Positions 52,177 through 60,685 of a DNA stretch of 64,000 nt are shown piece after piece; the stretch's first letter is position 1, and the number at the start of each line of letters is the position of its first letter. The notes under the pieces were generated by a model. It worked only from the letters and a program-made list of their open reading frames with translations, made no database searches and was not told where the DNA came from. This DNA is from Halopseudomonas pertucinogena (GTDB lineage Bacteria > Pseudomonadota > Gammaproteobacteria > Pseudomonadales > Pseudomonadaceae): NCBI RefSeq assembly GCF_014646575.1, contig NZ_BMNN01000001.1, positions 186,001 to 250,000 of the forward strand, given 5' to 3'. A program made the position numbers and the translations under genes.

Positions 52177-52965
52177 ATGTTTTCCAGATCCATGTTCCAA
52201 CCGCGTTCCGGCATGTCCTTCGGCATGGCCGCGGCTTTGTTATCGGCAGTAACCGGCGTGTACGCACAAGGGGCGGCGCAGCCGCAGGTGCTGAAGGCAC
52301 TGGAAGCCCAGGGGCTGACCGTTGTCGAGGAGTTCGACGTCGGCAGCGAGCTGCGGGCTTTCGCCGGCGTCGCCGGTGATCAGCCCATCGCGGTCTATGT
52401 CACCAGCGACGGCAGCGCAGTTGTGGGTACCCGACTGGATGCCAGCGGAGCACCGATGGATTCTGCGACACTCCAGGAACTGGTGGCCAAGCCGATGAGC
52501 GACAAGACCTGGGCCGCGCTGGAAAACGCCACCTGGGTGTTGGACGGCGACGCGGATGCACCGCGCGTGATCTATACCTTCAGTGACGCCAACTGCCCCT
52601 TCTGCCATCGCTTCTGGGAAGCGGCCCGCCCCTGGGTGGATTCCGGCAAGGTGCAATTGCGTCATCTGTTTGTGGGGGTCATCAAAGCCGATAGCCCGGC
52701 CAAGGCGGCGGCCATCCTCGAGGCGGATGATCCGTCAGCGGCGTTGCTGGAAAACGAGAAGAATTTCGCCAGAGGTGGTATCAAACCGGCCAGCAGCATT
52801 TCCAGCAGGGCCCAGAGAATCCTGGATGAGAATCAGCAGCTGATGCAGACCATGGGCTTTCGCGGCACGCCAGGCATAGTGGTGCGCGAAGGTGATGGTC
52901 TGATCAGGAAGTTCAACGGCATGCCTCGCCCGGAACAGATGGCCGAGGTGATGGGCGAGGGCTGA
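52177..52965 (+). CDS. dsbG: Periplasmic disulfide isomerase DsbG/DsbC family
   Basis: A 262-residue protein with a signal peptide ending at VYAQGA. The active site is DANCPFCHRFW (CPFC), the cis-Pro segment is GFRGTPGIVV, and an N-terminal cystatin-like dimerisation half precedes it, as in DsbG. DsbG protects single cysteines from sulfenylation, which fits a sulfur-redox operon with DsbD as reductant. A second isomerase, DsbC, is encoded at 55167, so this one is probably specialised. Confidence 0.87.
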   Translation: MFSRSMFQPRSGMSFGMAAALLSAVTGVYAQGAAQPQVLKALEAQGLTVVEEFDVGSELRAFAGVAGDQPIAVYVTSDGSAVVGTRLDASGAPMDSATLQELVAKPMSDKTWAALENATWVLDGDADAPRVIYTFSDANCPFCHRFWEAARPWVDSGKVQLRHLFVGVIKADSPAKAAAILEADDPSAALLENEKNFARGGIKPASSISSRAQRILDENQQLMQTMGFRGTPGIVVREGDGLIRKFNGMPRPEQMAEVMGEG

Positions 52966-52988
52966 GGATCCGGGGTCTGTGCTGCTGG

Positions 52989-53026
52989 GATGAACCCGGG
53001 CCGGTACCCGCCGGCCCGGGTTCATC
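52989..53026. terminator. Bidirectional hairpin between dsbG and the rhodanese gene
   Basis: A perfect 16-bp stem (GATGAACCCGGGCCGG with its complement) encloses a 6-base loop, between convergent dsbG and ygaP-like genes. It is a shared terminator by position and strength. Confidence 0.75.
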
Positions 53027-53035
53027 ATTCATGAC

Positions 53036-53548
53036 TCACTTATTCCAGGGCATTTTCATCAATAGCCGGGCCAGCCCGCAGAATCCGGATACGCCTGCAA
53101 ACACAAGCCCTGCACCGACCAGGCCGGCGAGCAGGAGAAACCCGGGCGAAACCGTCGCGCCCAACACTGTCCCCAATACCACCATTGAGCCGGCAACGAT
53201 CTGTACTTGCCGCTGCAGTTCCAGCGGCTGCGAGGCGTCGCGGGTAACGGGCAGTCCGGCTTGCTTCCAGGCATCCAGGCCACCTTCGAGCAGGTAACTT
53301 TCTCCCGGTACGCATGCTTTCAGTATCTCTGCGTTCATCTGGGTACGGTGGCCGGAGCGGCAATGAAACACCACTGCTGTCTCGCCGCTCAGTTGGGTGG
53401 TATCCGCCTTCAACTGGTCCAGAGGAATATGCCGGGCCTCCCTGATGTGTTCACGGGCATACTCGTCCGCCGAGCGGATATCCACAAGTATGGCGCCTTG
53501 ACTCAGGTGCTGATGGACGGCGTGGGGGGCGAGGGTTTTCATGGGCAT
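53036..53548 (-). CDS. ygaP: Membrane rhodanese YgaP-like sulfurtransferase
   Basis: A 170-residue protein; the start at 53548 follows AGGTG. The N-terminal rhodanese domain has DIRSADEYAREHIREARHIP and the catalytic Cys63 in FHCRSGHRT. The C-terminal part has two helices in SQPLELQRQVQIVAGSMVVL and GLVGAGLVFAGVSGFCGLARLL, almost matching Escherichia coli YgaP from memory. It transfers sulfane sulfur at the inner membrane. It is 53 bp behind the ArsR-type gene on the same strand, the same pair as the E. coli ygaVP operon. Confidence 0.9.
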   Translation of the reverse strand: MPMKTLAPHAVHQHLSQGAILVDIRSADEYAREHIREARHIPLDQLKADTTQLSGETAVVFHCRSGHRTQMNAEILKACVPGESYLLEGGLDAWKQAGLPVTRDASQPLELQRQVQIVAGSMVVLGTVLGATVSPGFLLLAGLVGAGLVFAGVSGFCGLARLLMKMPWNK

Positions 53549-53601
53549 GGGGCGACACCTGGTTTGCACACGGGGTGTGTTTTTTATCTGGGGGCGAGCG
53601 C

Positions 53602-53952
53602 TTACAGGTCAGTAGCCTCGGTTGCCGGCACCGCCTTCACGTCAGGCTCCTGCTGACAGTACAGTCGATACAGCACCTGCATGACTTCCATCGCCTGCTC
53701 ACTGACGATGCTGTAATAAACCTGTTTACCTTCACGCCGGGTGGCCACCAGGCCGGCATGGCGCAGCACGGTGAGCTGTTGCGAGAGGGTCGGCTGCGTT
53801 ATCCCTGTCGCGTTCGCGAGATCGCTGACACAGTACTCGCCCTGGGCCAGCTGACACAGCAGCAACAAGCGGTCGGGGTTGGCCAATACCTTCAGCAAGC
53901 CACAGGCTTCGGCGGCGCTTTGGCGAAGGGTATCGATGTCGATTTCTGTCAT
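53602..53952 (-). CDS. ygaV: ArsR-family persulfide-sensing repressor (YgaV/BigR/SqrR type)
   Basis: A 116-residue winged-helix regulator. Helix 3-4 DNA-reading region is TLSQQLTVLRHAGLVATRREGKQVYYSI. Cysteines at 33 (RLLLLCQL) and 99 (RLYCQQ) fall where YgaV and BigR carry the pair that forms a polysulfide bridge; C17 and C41 are additional. It should repress itself and the rhodanese until sulfane sulfur accumulates. Its promoter contains an inverted repeat. The C-terminal 15 residues extend beyond the short E. coli form. Confidence 0.87.
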   Translation of the reverse strand: MTEIDIDTLRQSAAEACGLLKVLANPDRLLLLCQLAQGEYCVSDLANATGITQPTLSQQLTVLRHAGLVATRREGKQVYYSIVSEQAMEVMQVLYRLYCQQEPDVKAVPATEATDL

Positions 53953-53985
53953 TGCAGAGACCTGTGCAACGGGAAGATGGATTTG

Positions 53986-54022
53986 ACAATACATTTTATC
54001 TATATATATTTCAATAAAATGT
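53986..54022 (-). promoter_or_regulatory. ygaVP promoter with embedded inverted repeat operator
   Basis: On the minus strand, -35 TTGAAA (54009-54014) and -10 TATTGT (53986-53991) are 17 bp apart. Arms ACATTTTAT (53991-53999) and ATAAAATGT (54014-54022) form a 9-bp inverted repeat with a 14-bp spacer that overlaps both promoter boxes. Autorepression by the ArsR-type protein at this site is the likely function. The stretch is strikingly AT-rich for this genome. Confidence 0.55.
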
Positions 54023-54193
54023 TTGCCGGACGTTATCGCTGACCCGCCATACCGATGGTCACTTCGCTTATCTGCTGGGAGATCGTCACTTTCGTCGCTA
54101 TTGCGAGCAGATTGAACTGAGTCCCCAGGGGTGAGGCGCAGCGCCCGCTTGAAAAAATCCTTATGATGTTGGGCCAGTCTGCTTGAGGTTCGC

Positions 54194-55111
54194 ATGAACA
54201 CGCCCGTTCCCAGTCCGCCCACCGAGAATGATCTGCGCGCCATCACGCACTATCTGGAAGTCCTCTGGCTTGAGCGGGGCCTGGCCAGACAGACTCTGCA
54301 ATCCTATCGCACCGATCTGACCCTGCTGGCTGGTTGGCTGGCCGGGCGCGGTGGGTTGTATGCGGCAGGGCGGGGGGAGCTGATGGAGCATCTGGCCTGG
54401 CGGATGCGGGCCGGCTATTCGGCGCGCTCCACCGCGCGGCTGTTGTCCTGCCTGCGCGGCTTCTACCGCCATGCCCTGCGTGAGGGCCTGATCGGCGAGG
54501 ATCCGACGCTGGATATCGCCATGCCGCAGCTGGGCCGCCCCCTGCCGGATACCCTCAGCGAAGCGGATGTGGAGGCGCTGCTGGCGGCGCCGGATGTCGA
54601 GGACAGCCTGGGGCTGCGCGATCGCTGCATGCTGGAGGTGCTTTATGCCTGCGGCCTGCGGGTCAGCGAGCTGGTGGGGCTGCGGGTGGATCAGCTGAAC
54701 CCGCGTCAGGGCGTGCTGCGGGTGACCGGCAAGGGCAACAAGGAGCGGCTGGTGCCGCTGGGAGAGGAGGCGCTGGCGTGGATAATGCGTTATTGCGCCG
54801 AGGCAAGGCCGGTGCTGCTCAGGGGGCAACCCAGCGATGTGTTGTTTCCCAGCCAGCAGGCCAGGCAGATGACCCGCCAGACCTTCTGGCACCGGATCAA
54901 GCTGCATGCCAGCCAGGCCGGCATCCGCAGTCCGCTGTCTCCGCATACACTGCGTCATGCTTTTGCCACCCATCTGCTCAATCACGGGGCCGACCTGCGG
55001 GTAGTGCAGATGCTGCTCGGACACAGTGATCTGTCCACCACGCAGATCTACACGCATGTGGCGCGGCATCGCCTGCGCGAGCTCCATGCCAGTCATCACC
55101 CCCGTGGGTAA
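54194..55111 (+). CDS. xerD: Site-specific tyrosine recombinase XerD
   Basis: A 305-residue recombinase. The SAM-like N-terminal core-binding domain is followed by the catalytic domain with Arg in ACGLRVSEL, Lys in VTGKGNKERLVPL, HxxR in HTLRHAFATHLL, His in LLGHSDLSTTQ, and nucleophile Tyr in TQIYTHV. It resolves chromosome dimers with XerC at dif. The length and the downstream order dsbC-hom-thrC are as in other pseudomonads, so it is not a phage integrase. Confidence 0.94.
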   Translation: MNTPVPSPPTENDLRAITHYLEVLWLERGLARQTLQSYRTDLTLLAGWLAGRGGLYAAGRGELMEHLAWRMRAGYSARSTARLLSCLRGFYRHALREGLIGEDPTLDIAMPQLGRPLPDTLSEADVEALLAAPDVEDSLGLRDRCMLEVLYACGLRVSELVGLRVDQLNPRQGVLRVTGKGNKERLVPLGEEALAWIMRYCAEARPVLLRGQPSDVLFPSQQARQMTRQTFWHRIKLHASQAGIRSPLSPHTLRHAFATHLLNHGADLRVVQMLLGHSDLSTTQIYTHVARHRLRELHASHHPRG

Positions 55112-55166
55112 GATTCGGGTTTCATGGTAAGCTTTCCCGTCTTTCTGCGTCTGTAAAGGATCGAAC

Positions 55167-55886
55167 ATGCGACTCAAACATCTGGTTGCCGGACTGTTTG
55201 CCCTCTGTGCTGTGCCCGCGATGGGCGATGTCCAGCAGAATATTCGCCAGAGCCTGGAAGTGCTGAAGTTTCCGGTTCCGGTTTCCAGTGTCTCCGAGTC
55301 GCCAATCGGCGGTCTTTACCAGATCCAGTTGGAAAACGGCCGGGTGCTCTACGGCACCGCCGACGGGGAGTACCTCGTTCAGGGCGTCATGATTGCGGTG
55401 AACGGCGGGCAGCTGCGCAACCTGACCGCCGAAGTGGAAGCCAAGGCGATCGGCGAGGTGATCAGCGAGATCCCGCTCTCCGAGCTGGTGGTGTTTGCCC
55501 CCGAAGAGCCGAAGACGCACGTCACGGTATTCACCGACGTGGACTGCGGCTTCTGCCGCAAGCTGCACGAGGAAGTCGGCCAGCTGAACGATCTGGGCAT
55601 CGAGGTACGCTATGCGGCGTTCCCCCGTGGCGGCATGCAGAGTCCTACCGCCGCCACCATGAAGTCGATCTGGTGCGCCGACGATCAGCAGAGCGCCATG
55701 ACCCGAGCCAAACAGGGCAAGGCGGTGAAGCCGGCCAGCTGCGATGATCCGGTCGAGCAGCAGCTCAACCTGGGCGCCCAGGTGGGCGTGCAGGGCACGC
55801 CGGCCATCTTCCTGGCCAACGGCACGCTGATTCCGGGCTACAAGCCGGCCGCGGAGCTGGCGAAAGAGGCACTGGCCAATCAATAG
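55167..55886 (+). CDS. dsbC: Disulfide isomerase DsbC
   Basis: A 239-residue periplasmic protein. The signal peptide ends near PAMGDV, an N-terminal dimerisation domain follows, and the active site is VDCGFCRKLHEE (CGFC) with cis-Pro at VQGTPAIF. It corrects wrong disulfides, kept reduced by DsbD. It lies 56 bp after xerD and 60 bp before hom. Confidence 0.94.
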   Translation: MRLKHLVAGLFALCAVPAMGDVQQNIRQSLEVLKFPVPVSSVSESPIGGLYQIQLENGRVLYGTADGEYLVQGVMIAVNGGQLRNLTAEVEAKAIGEVISEIPLSELVVFAPEEPKTHVTVFTDVDCGFCRKLHEEVGQLNDLGIEVRYAAFPRGGMQSPTAATMKSIWCADDQQSAMTRAKQGKAVKPASCDDPVEQQLNLGAQVGVQGTPAIFLANGTLIPGYKPAAELAKEALANQ

Positions 55887-55945
55887 ACAGCCATCCAAGA
55901 TGCGCTGAAGCAATCCAAAACAGATAAATACGTGGGGTTCCTGGT

Positions 55946-57253
55946 TTGAAACCGGTCAAAGTGGGTATATGTGGTCTGGGCACCGTAGGCGGTGGCACCT
56001 TCAATGTTCTGCAACGCAACGCCGAGGAGATTGCCCGTCGGGCAGGCCGGGCGATCGAGGTGACCCATATTGCTACCCGCGCGCCGAACCCCGCCTGCGA
56101 CGTGGGCGACAGCGTCCAGGTATGTGACGATGCGCTGGCGCTGGCAAGCAACCCGGACATCGACATCATCGTCGAGCTGATCGGTGGTTATGACATGGCG
56201 CTGAAGATCGTCATGGAAGCCATTGCCAACGGCAAGCACGTGGTCACCGCCAACAAGGCACTGATCGCCGTGCACGGCAACGAGATCTTCGCCGCTGCCC
56301 GGGAGAAGGGCGTGATGGTCGCCTACGAGGCCTCCGTGGCCGGTGGCATCCCGATCATCAAGGCGCTGCGCGAAGGGCTGGCGGCCAACCGCGTCCAGTG
56401 GGTGGCGGGCATCATCAACGGCACCGGCAACTTCATCCTCACCGAGATGCGCGACAAGGGCCGTACCTTCGACGACGTGCTGGCCGAGGCCCAGGCGCTG
56501 GGTTATGCCGAAGCCGATCCGACCTTTGACGTGGAAGGCATCGATGCCGCGCACAAGCTGACCATCCTGGCGTCCATCGCCTTCGGCATTCCGCTGCAGT
56601 TCGACAAGGCCTATACCGAGGGCATCACCAAGCTGACCACCGCTGACGTGAACTACGCCGAGGCCTTCGGCTATCGCATCAAGCACCTGGGTATCGCCCG
56701 CCGCACCGAACAGGGTGTCGAGCTGCGCGTGCACCCGACGCTGATCCCCGAGGACCGGCTGCTGGCCAATGTGCATGGGGTGATGAATGCGGTCATGGTC
56801 AACGGCGATGCCGTGGGCTCGACCCTGTACTATGGCGCCGGCGCCGGCGCCGAGCCGACCGCTTCGGCAGTAGTGGCGGACATCATCGATGTGGCCCGGG
56901 CGGTATCCTGTGACCCCGACACCCGCGTGCCGCACCTGGCGTTCCGCTCCGAGGCGCTGTCCGACCTGCCGGTGCTGCCGGTTGGTGAAGTGGAAACCGC
57001 TTACTATCTGCGCCTGCATGCCCAGGATCGTCCCGGTGTACTGGCCCGGGTGGCGAGCATCCTGTCCGAGCGCGGCATCAACATCGAGTCGATCATGCAG
57101 AAAGACGTGGAAGAGCAGGATGGTCTGGTGCCGATCATCATTCTTACCCACCGCGTGCGCGAGCAGCGCATGAACGACGCCATCGCTGCGATGGAAGCCC
57201 TGGACGAGGTCAGCAGCCCGCTGATGCGAATCCGCGTTGAGCAACTGAACTGA
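55946..57253 (+). CDS. hom: Homoserine dehydrogenase
   Basis: A 435-residue enzyme with a TTG start (MKPVKVGICGLGTVGGGTFNVL). The NAD(P) domain, the catalytic middle (YEASVAGGIPIIKALREGLAAN, GIINGTGNFILTEM and ADPTFDVEGIDAAHKL) and a C-terminal ACT domain (YYLRLHAQDRPGVLARVASIL) are all present. It reduces aspartate semialdehyde to homoserine on the threonine/methionine route. The ACT domain implies threonine feedback. It is 16 bp before thrC. Confidence 0.96.
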   Translation: MKPVKVGICGLGTVGGGTFNVLQRNAEEIARRAGRAIEVTHIATRAPNPACDVGDSVQVCDDALALASNPDIDIIVELIGGYDMALKIVMEAIANGKHVVTANKALIAVHGNEIFAAAREKGVMVAYEASVAGGIPIIKALREGLAANRVQWVAGIINGTGNFILTEMRDKGRTFDDVLAEAQALGYAEADPTFDVEGIDAAHKLTILASIAFGIPLQFDKAYTEGITKLTTADVNYAEAFGYRIKHLGIARRTEQGVELRVHPTLIPEDRLLANVHGVMNAVMVNGDAVGSTLYYGAGAGAEPTASAVVADIIDVARAVSCDPDTRVPHLAFRSEALSDLPVLPVGEVETAYYLRLHAQDRPGVLARVASILSERGINIESIMQKDVEEQDGLVPIIILTHRVREQRMNDAIAAMEALDEVSSPLMRIRVEQLN

Positions 57254-57269
57254 TCGAAGGTTAGACACC

Positions 57270-58676
57270 ATGCGCTATATCAGCACTCGCGGCCAGGCCC
57301 CGGCCCTGAATTTTGAAGACGTACTGCTGGCCGGTCTGGCCTCCGATGGCGGACTCTATGTCCCGGAGAACCTGCCGCGTTTCACAGTGGAAGAAATTGC
57401 TTCCTGGAATGGCCTCCCGTACCACGAACTGGCATTCCGCGTGATGCGCCCCTTTGTCGGCGACAGCATCAGCGACGCCGATTTCAAGGCCATCCTTGAG
57501 GATACCTACGCCGGTTTTGCCCACAGCGCGGTGGCGCCACTGCGCCAGCTGGACAGCAATGAGTGGGTGATGGAGCTGTTCCACGGTCCGACCCTGGCGT
57601 TCAAGGACTTCGCCCTGCAGCTGCTGGGACGTCTGCTGGATCACTTCCTGACCAAGCGTGGCGAGCGTGCGGTAATCATCGGTGCCACCTCCGGTGACAC
57701 CGGCTCGGCGGCCATCGAAGGCTGCCGCCGCTGCGAGAACGTGGACATCTTCATTCTGCACCCGCACCAGCGGGTCTCCGACGTCCAGCGCCGGCAGATG
57801 ACCACCATCCTCGGCGAGAACATCCACAACATCGCCATCGAGGGCAACTTCGATGACTGTCAGGAGATGGTCAAGGCCAGCTTTGCTGACCAGGGCTTTC
57901 TCAAGGGCACCCGGCTGGTCGCGGTCAACTCGATCAACTGGGCGCGGATCATGGCGCAGATTGTCTACTACTTCCACGCTGCGCTGCAGCTGGGCGGACC
58001 GCTGCGCTCGATGGCTTTCTCGGTGCCGACCGGCAACTTCGGCGACATCTTCGCCGGCTACCTGGCGCGCAACATGGGCCTGCCGATCAGCCAGCTGGTC
58101 GTGGCGACCAACCGCAACGACATCCTGCACCGCTTCATGAGCGGCAACCAGTACGACAAGGACACGCTGCATCCGTCCCTGTCGCCGTCGATGGATATCA
58201 TGGTGTCGTCCAACTTCGAGCGCCTGTTGTTCGACCTGCACGGTCGCAACGGTGCGCTGGTCAAGCAGCTGATGGACGACTTCCGGCAGAACGGCAAGCT
58301 ATCGGTGGAGCAGGAGCGCTGGACCGAAGCGCGCCGCCTGTTCGACTCGCTGGCGGTGGATGACGAGGCGACCTGCGCAACCATCGCCGAGGTCTATGCA
58401 CAGTGTGGCGAGATTCTCGACCCGCATACCGCCATCGGCGTACGTGCGGCCCGTGAATGCCGTCGCAGCATGAGCACGCCGATGATCACCCTGGGCACCG
58501 CCCACCCGGTGAAATTCCCCGACGCGGTGCGCAAGGCCGGCGTTCAGGAGCCCCAGTTGCCGCCGCATCTGGCTGACCTGTTCGAGCGCGAGGAGCGCTG
58601 CACCGTGCTGCCGAACAGCCTGAAGGATATCCAGCAATTCGTTTCCGCCCACGGTAATCGCGGCAAGCCGCTGTAA
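57270..58676 (+). CDS. thrC: Threonine synthase
   Basis: A 468-residue PLP enzyme of the longer proteobacterial/yeast type. MRYISTRGQAPALNFEDVLLAGLASDGGLYVPE is the standard opening, PLP Lys lies in HGPTLAFKDFALQLLG, and GATSGDTGSAAIEGC binds phosphate. It converts O-phosphohomoserine to threonine and forms an operon with hom. Confidence 0.96.
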   Translation: MRYISTRGQAPALNFEDVLLAGLASDGGLYVPENLPRFTVEEIASWNGLPYHELAFRVMRPFVGDSISDADFKAILEDTYAGFAHSAVAPLRQLDSNEWVMELFHGPTLAFKDFALQLLGRLLDHFLTKRGERAVIIGATSGDTGSAAIEGCRRCENVDIFILHPHQRVSDVQRRQMTTILGENIHNIAIEGNFDDCQEMVKASFADQGFLKGTRLVAVNSINWARIMAQIVYYFHAALQLGGPLRSMAFSVPTGNFGDIFAGYLARNMGLPISQLVVATNRNDILHRFMSGNQYDKDTLHPSLSPSMDIMVSSNFERLLFDLHGRNGALVKQLMDDFRQNGKLSVEQERWTEARRLFDSLAVDDEATCATIAEVYAQCGEILDPHTAIGVRAARECRRSMSTPMITLGTAHPVKFPDAVRKAGVQEPQLPPHLADLFEREERCTVLPNSLKDIQQFVSAHGNRGKPL

Positions 58677-58740
58677 GGTACTCAACGTTCCCGGGGCGCG
58701 GCCTGCTGCGTCGAGGAGTGGCGTCGTTGCCGGGGTTCCG

Positions 58741-58891
58741 GGAGGGCCGAGTTCCATCTCGGCCAATCGCAGTTTCCGGCGCGCTCGCTGGTCGAGGTGG
58801 AACTCGACCTTCCCAGGGGGGGGGCCGAGTTCCATCTCGGCCATACGGGGTTTCTGCCGCGCTCGCTGGTCGAGGTGGAACTCGACCTTCC
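58741..58891. repeat. Two REP doublets of the same family as at 15.3 kb
   Basis: Head elements at 58741-58764 and 58819-58842 contain GGCCGAGTTCCATCTCGGCC. Inverted partners at 58790-58813 and 58868-58891 read GGTCGAGGTGGAACTCGACC before TTCC. The period is about 78 bp, shorter than the 118 bp at the first array, because the doublets are packed closer. The first head begins GGAG and the second begins GGGG. The array fills the first half of the 351-bp gap after thrC. From 58892 to 59027 I see only a small GC hairpin and the next gene's leader. Confidence 0.85.
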
Positions 58892-59027
58892 CAAGGGGGC
58901 GCTGCATCAGCTTGACCCCGTCGCTTCCCCATTTTCATTGCACGAACCGGCAAATCCTGTTGTCCGAGTCTGTAGCCCCGCTTCCCGGGGCGGCTGACAC
59001 TCGCGAGATGACAGGAGTTGACTCCGC

Positions 59028-59459
59028 ATGCTGTGGTTCCTGACGTTGCATATCATTGCGCTGATCTTCTGGGCGGCGGCGCTGCTGTACATGCCGGCGC
59101 TGATCGCTGCCCGTGCTGCGCACTTTCTGCCGGTGCAGGAGCCGGTGAATCCGCATGAGTCCATTGAGCGCTTCGTTTTCACCCGCATTGCGACACCGGC
59201 CGCGCTGGCGGCGATCATGGCAGGCACCGCGGTGTTTGTGCTGGACCGCACGCTGGATGTCTGGCTCATCATCAAGCTCAGTCTCGTGGCGGCGCTCTCG
59301 GTATGCCACGTGGGGGTGGGCTGGCTGATATTGCGGGTGGAGCGGGGCGGCACACCGTTGGTGCCGCTGTGCGTCGCCCTCGCGCTGGCCAGTATCCTGC
59401 TGTTCGGTCTGATCCTCTGGCTGGTGTTGGCCAAGCCGTCTGCGGAGGTGTGGGGATGA
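59028..59459 (+). CDS. CopD-family/HemJ-like small membrane protein
   Basis: A 143-residue protein with four hydrophobic helices: LHIIALIFWAAALLYMPAL, ATPAALAAIMAGTAVFVLD, LIIKLSLVAALSVCHVGVGWLIL and PLCVALALASILLFGLILWLVL. Histidines in the first and third helices could bind heme, as in the HemJ/CopD fold. Members take part in heme synthesis or copper handling. It starts a locus for a cytochrome c oxidase, which needs both heme and copper. AGGAG precedes the start. Confidence 0.72.
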   Translation: MLWFLTLHIIALIFWAAALLYMPALIAARAAHFLPVQEPVNPHESIERFVFTRIATPAALAAIMAGTAVFVLDRTLDVWLIIKLSLVAALSVCHVGVGWLILRVERGGTPLVPLCVALALASILLFGLILWLVLAKPSAEVWG

Positions 59460-59470
59460 GGCCGCGTAGA

Positions 59471-59947
59471 TCAGTGGGGGTCGGTGGGCTCGGGCGCTTC
59501 CTCGTAATCAACACCGACGGCATGGTCATACACCAGTTGGCCGCCGAACAGGCTGGTCAGGGCGATCATCCCGCCACAGCCCAGCGACAGGTAGAGACCC
59601 CAGGGAGCGATGACGCTGTCCACCGCATCGATACGCAGCAACCAGTTCAGCGTCGCCAGCGACAGCAGCATCACCGCCAGAATCGCGTGGCACCAGGCGG
59701 TGACCAGACGGCGGATCCCGCTGACCAGAAGCAGATCCAGCAGCCCGACCATGCCGGATACCCAGCCGCCGACCACTCCCACGCCCACCAGCCAGATGCT
59801 GGCCCGGGCCCAGAAATAGTCACCGGTGAGAATGTACGCCAGATCGGTGCCGATCAGCCCGATCAGGGCCGCCACCGGAAAGTGGATGAGCATGGGGTGA
59901 ATGGGGTGTCCGCCTATGGACATCTTGCTGGAGATGGATTCGGACAT
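59471..59947 (-). CDS. DUF2231 membrane protein
   Basis: A 158-residue protein. The hallmark GGHPIHPMLIHFPVAALIGLIGTDL opens the membrane part, followed by three more helices and an acidic C-terminus. DUF2231 proteins occur beside oxidases and redox enzymes; histidines in GGHPIHP may bind heme. It is divergent from the subunit II gene, with almost no space between the two starts. An internal Met (MSIGGHP) is an alternative start. Confidence 0.8.
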   Translation of the reverse strand: MSESISSKMSIGGHPIHPMLIHFPVAALIGLIGTDLAYILTGDYFWARASIWLVGVGVVGGWVSGMVGLLDLLLVSGIRRLVTAWCHAILAVMLLSLATLNWLLRIDAVDSVIAPWGLYLSLGCGGMIALTSLFGGQLVYDHAVGVDYEEAPEPTDPH

Positions 59948-59950
59948 GCG

Positions 59951-60685
59951 CTGCAGTCTCCTGATGATCGGGGAATCCGGGCCAGGGCCGGCCCGCTAAC
60001 CCGTTGGACTGCCGCTTGCAGCGTCCTGTTCCTTGCAGGTTGCGGCGGTCCCTACTCGGCACTCAGTCCCGCTGGCCCCTCCGCCGCCGACGCTGCCGCA
60101 CTCTGGTGGGGCATGTCGAGCTTTGCCGTGCTGGTACTGGTGGTGGTAGTGGCGCTGTGGTTGTACGCGCTGCGCCGCAGGCCGCGTGAGATCGATGAAC
60201 GGCAGGCCAGGCGTATTCATCATCGCTGGATCATCGGCGGTGGGCTGATCCTGCCGATCACCAGCATGGGGGTGCTGCTGGCCTTCGGTATCCCGATCGG
60301 TCACCGCATGCTGCCACTGCCGATCGGCCAGGAGGCCCTGCGTATCGAGGTCACCGGGCATCAGTGGTGGTGGCAGGTGAGGTATCCCGAGCAGGGTATC
60401 GAGCTGCGTGACGAGCTGCACATTCCCGCTGGCCAGCCGGTGGACCTGCACCTGACCAGTAACGACGTGATCCATTCGTTCTGGGTGCCGCGGCTGGCGG
60501 GCAAGCTCGACATGCTGCCGGGGCGCACCAATGTACTGCGGCTGCAGGCCGACGAGCCCGGCACCTACCACGGCCAGTGCGCCGAATTCTGCGGGGTGGG
60601 TCACGCGCACATGAAGTTCACCGTTCACGCCCATGCCGCCGAGGATTTTGCGGCATGGCAGGAGGGGCTCGGCAACGATGAGTGA
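59951..60685 (+). CDS. coxB: Cytochrome c oxidase subunit II (lipoprotein), start uncertain
   Basis: The visible protein begins around LTRWTAACSVLFLAGC, a lipoprotein signal whose lipobox Cys is at 60041-60043. Two helices follow, then the CuA domain with GHQWWWQVRYPE and the copper motif CAEFCGVGHAHM. It accepts electrons from cytochrome c. No ATG, GTG or TTG lies in frame between the divergent gene start and the lipobox, so a CTG at 59951 is used here as a placeholder. Either a non-standard start or an upstream frameshift applies. It overlaps the subunit I start by eight bases. Confidence 0.75.
   Translation: MQSPDDRGIRARAGPLTRWTAACSVLFLAGCGGPYSALSPAGPSAADAAALWWGMSSFAVLVLVVVVALWLYALRRRPREIDERQARRIHHRWIIGGGLILPITSMGVLLAFGIPIGHRMLPLPIGQEALRIEVTGHQWWWQVRYPEQGIELRDELHIPAGQPVDLHLTSNDVIHSFWVPRLAGKLDMLPGRTNVLRLQADEPGTYHGQCAEFCGVGHAHMKFTVHAHAAEDFAAWQEGLGNDE

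Noticed and set aside
54194-55111. XerD-like gene as a phage or island integrase
   Set aside because: Its length, motifs and the following dsbC-hom-thrC order are those of the housekeeping gene.
59303-60685. A 460-residue version of oxidase subunit II starting at ATG 59303
   Set aside because: It would read through the CopD-like gene end and antisense to DUF2231, and place the lipoprotein signal in the middle of the protein.
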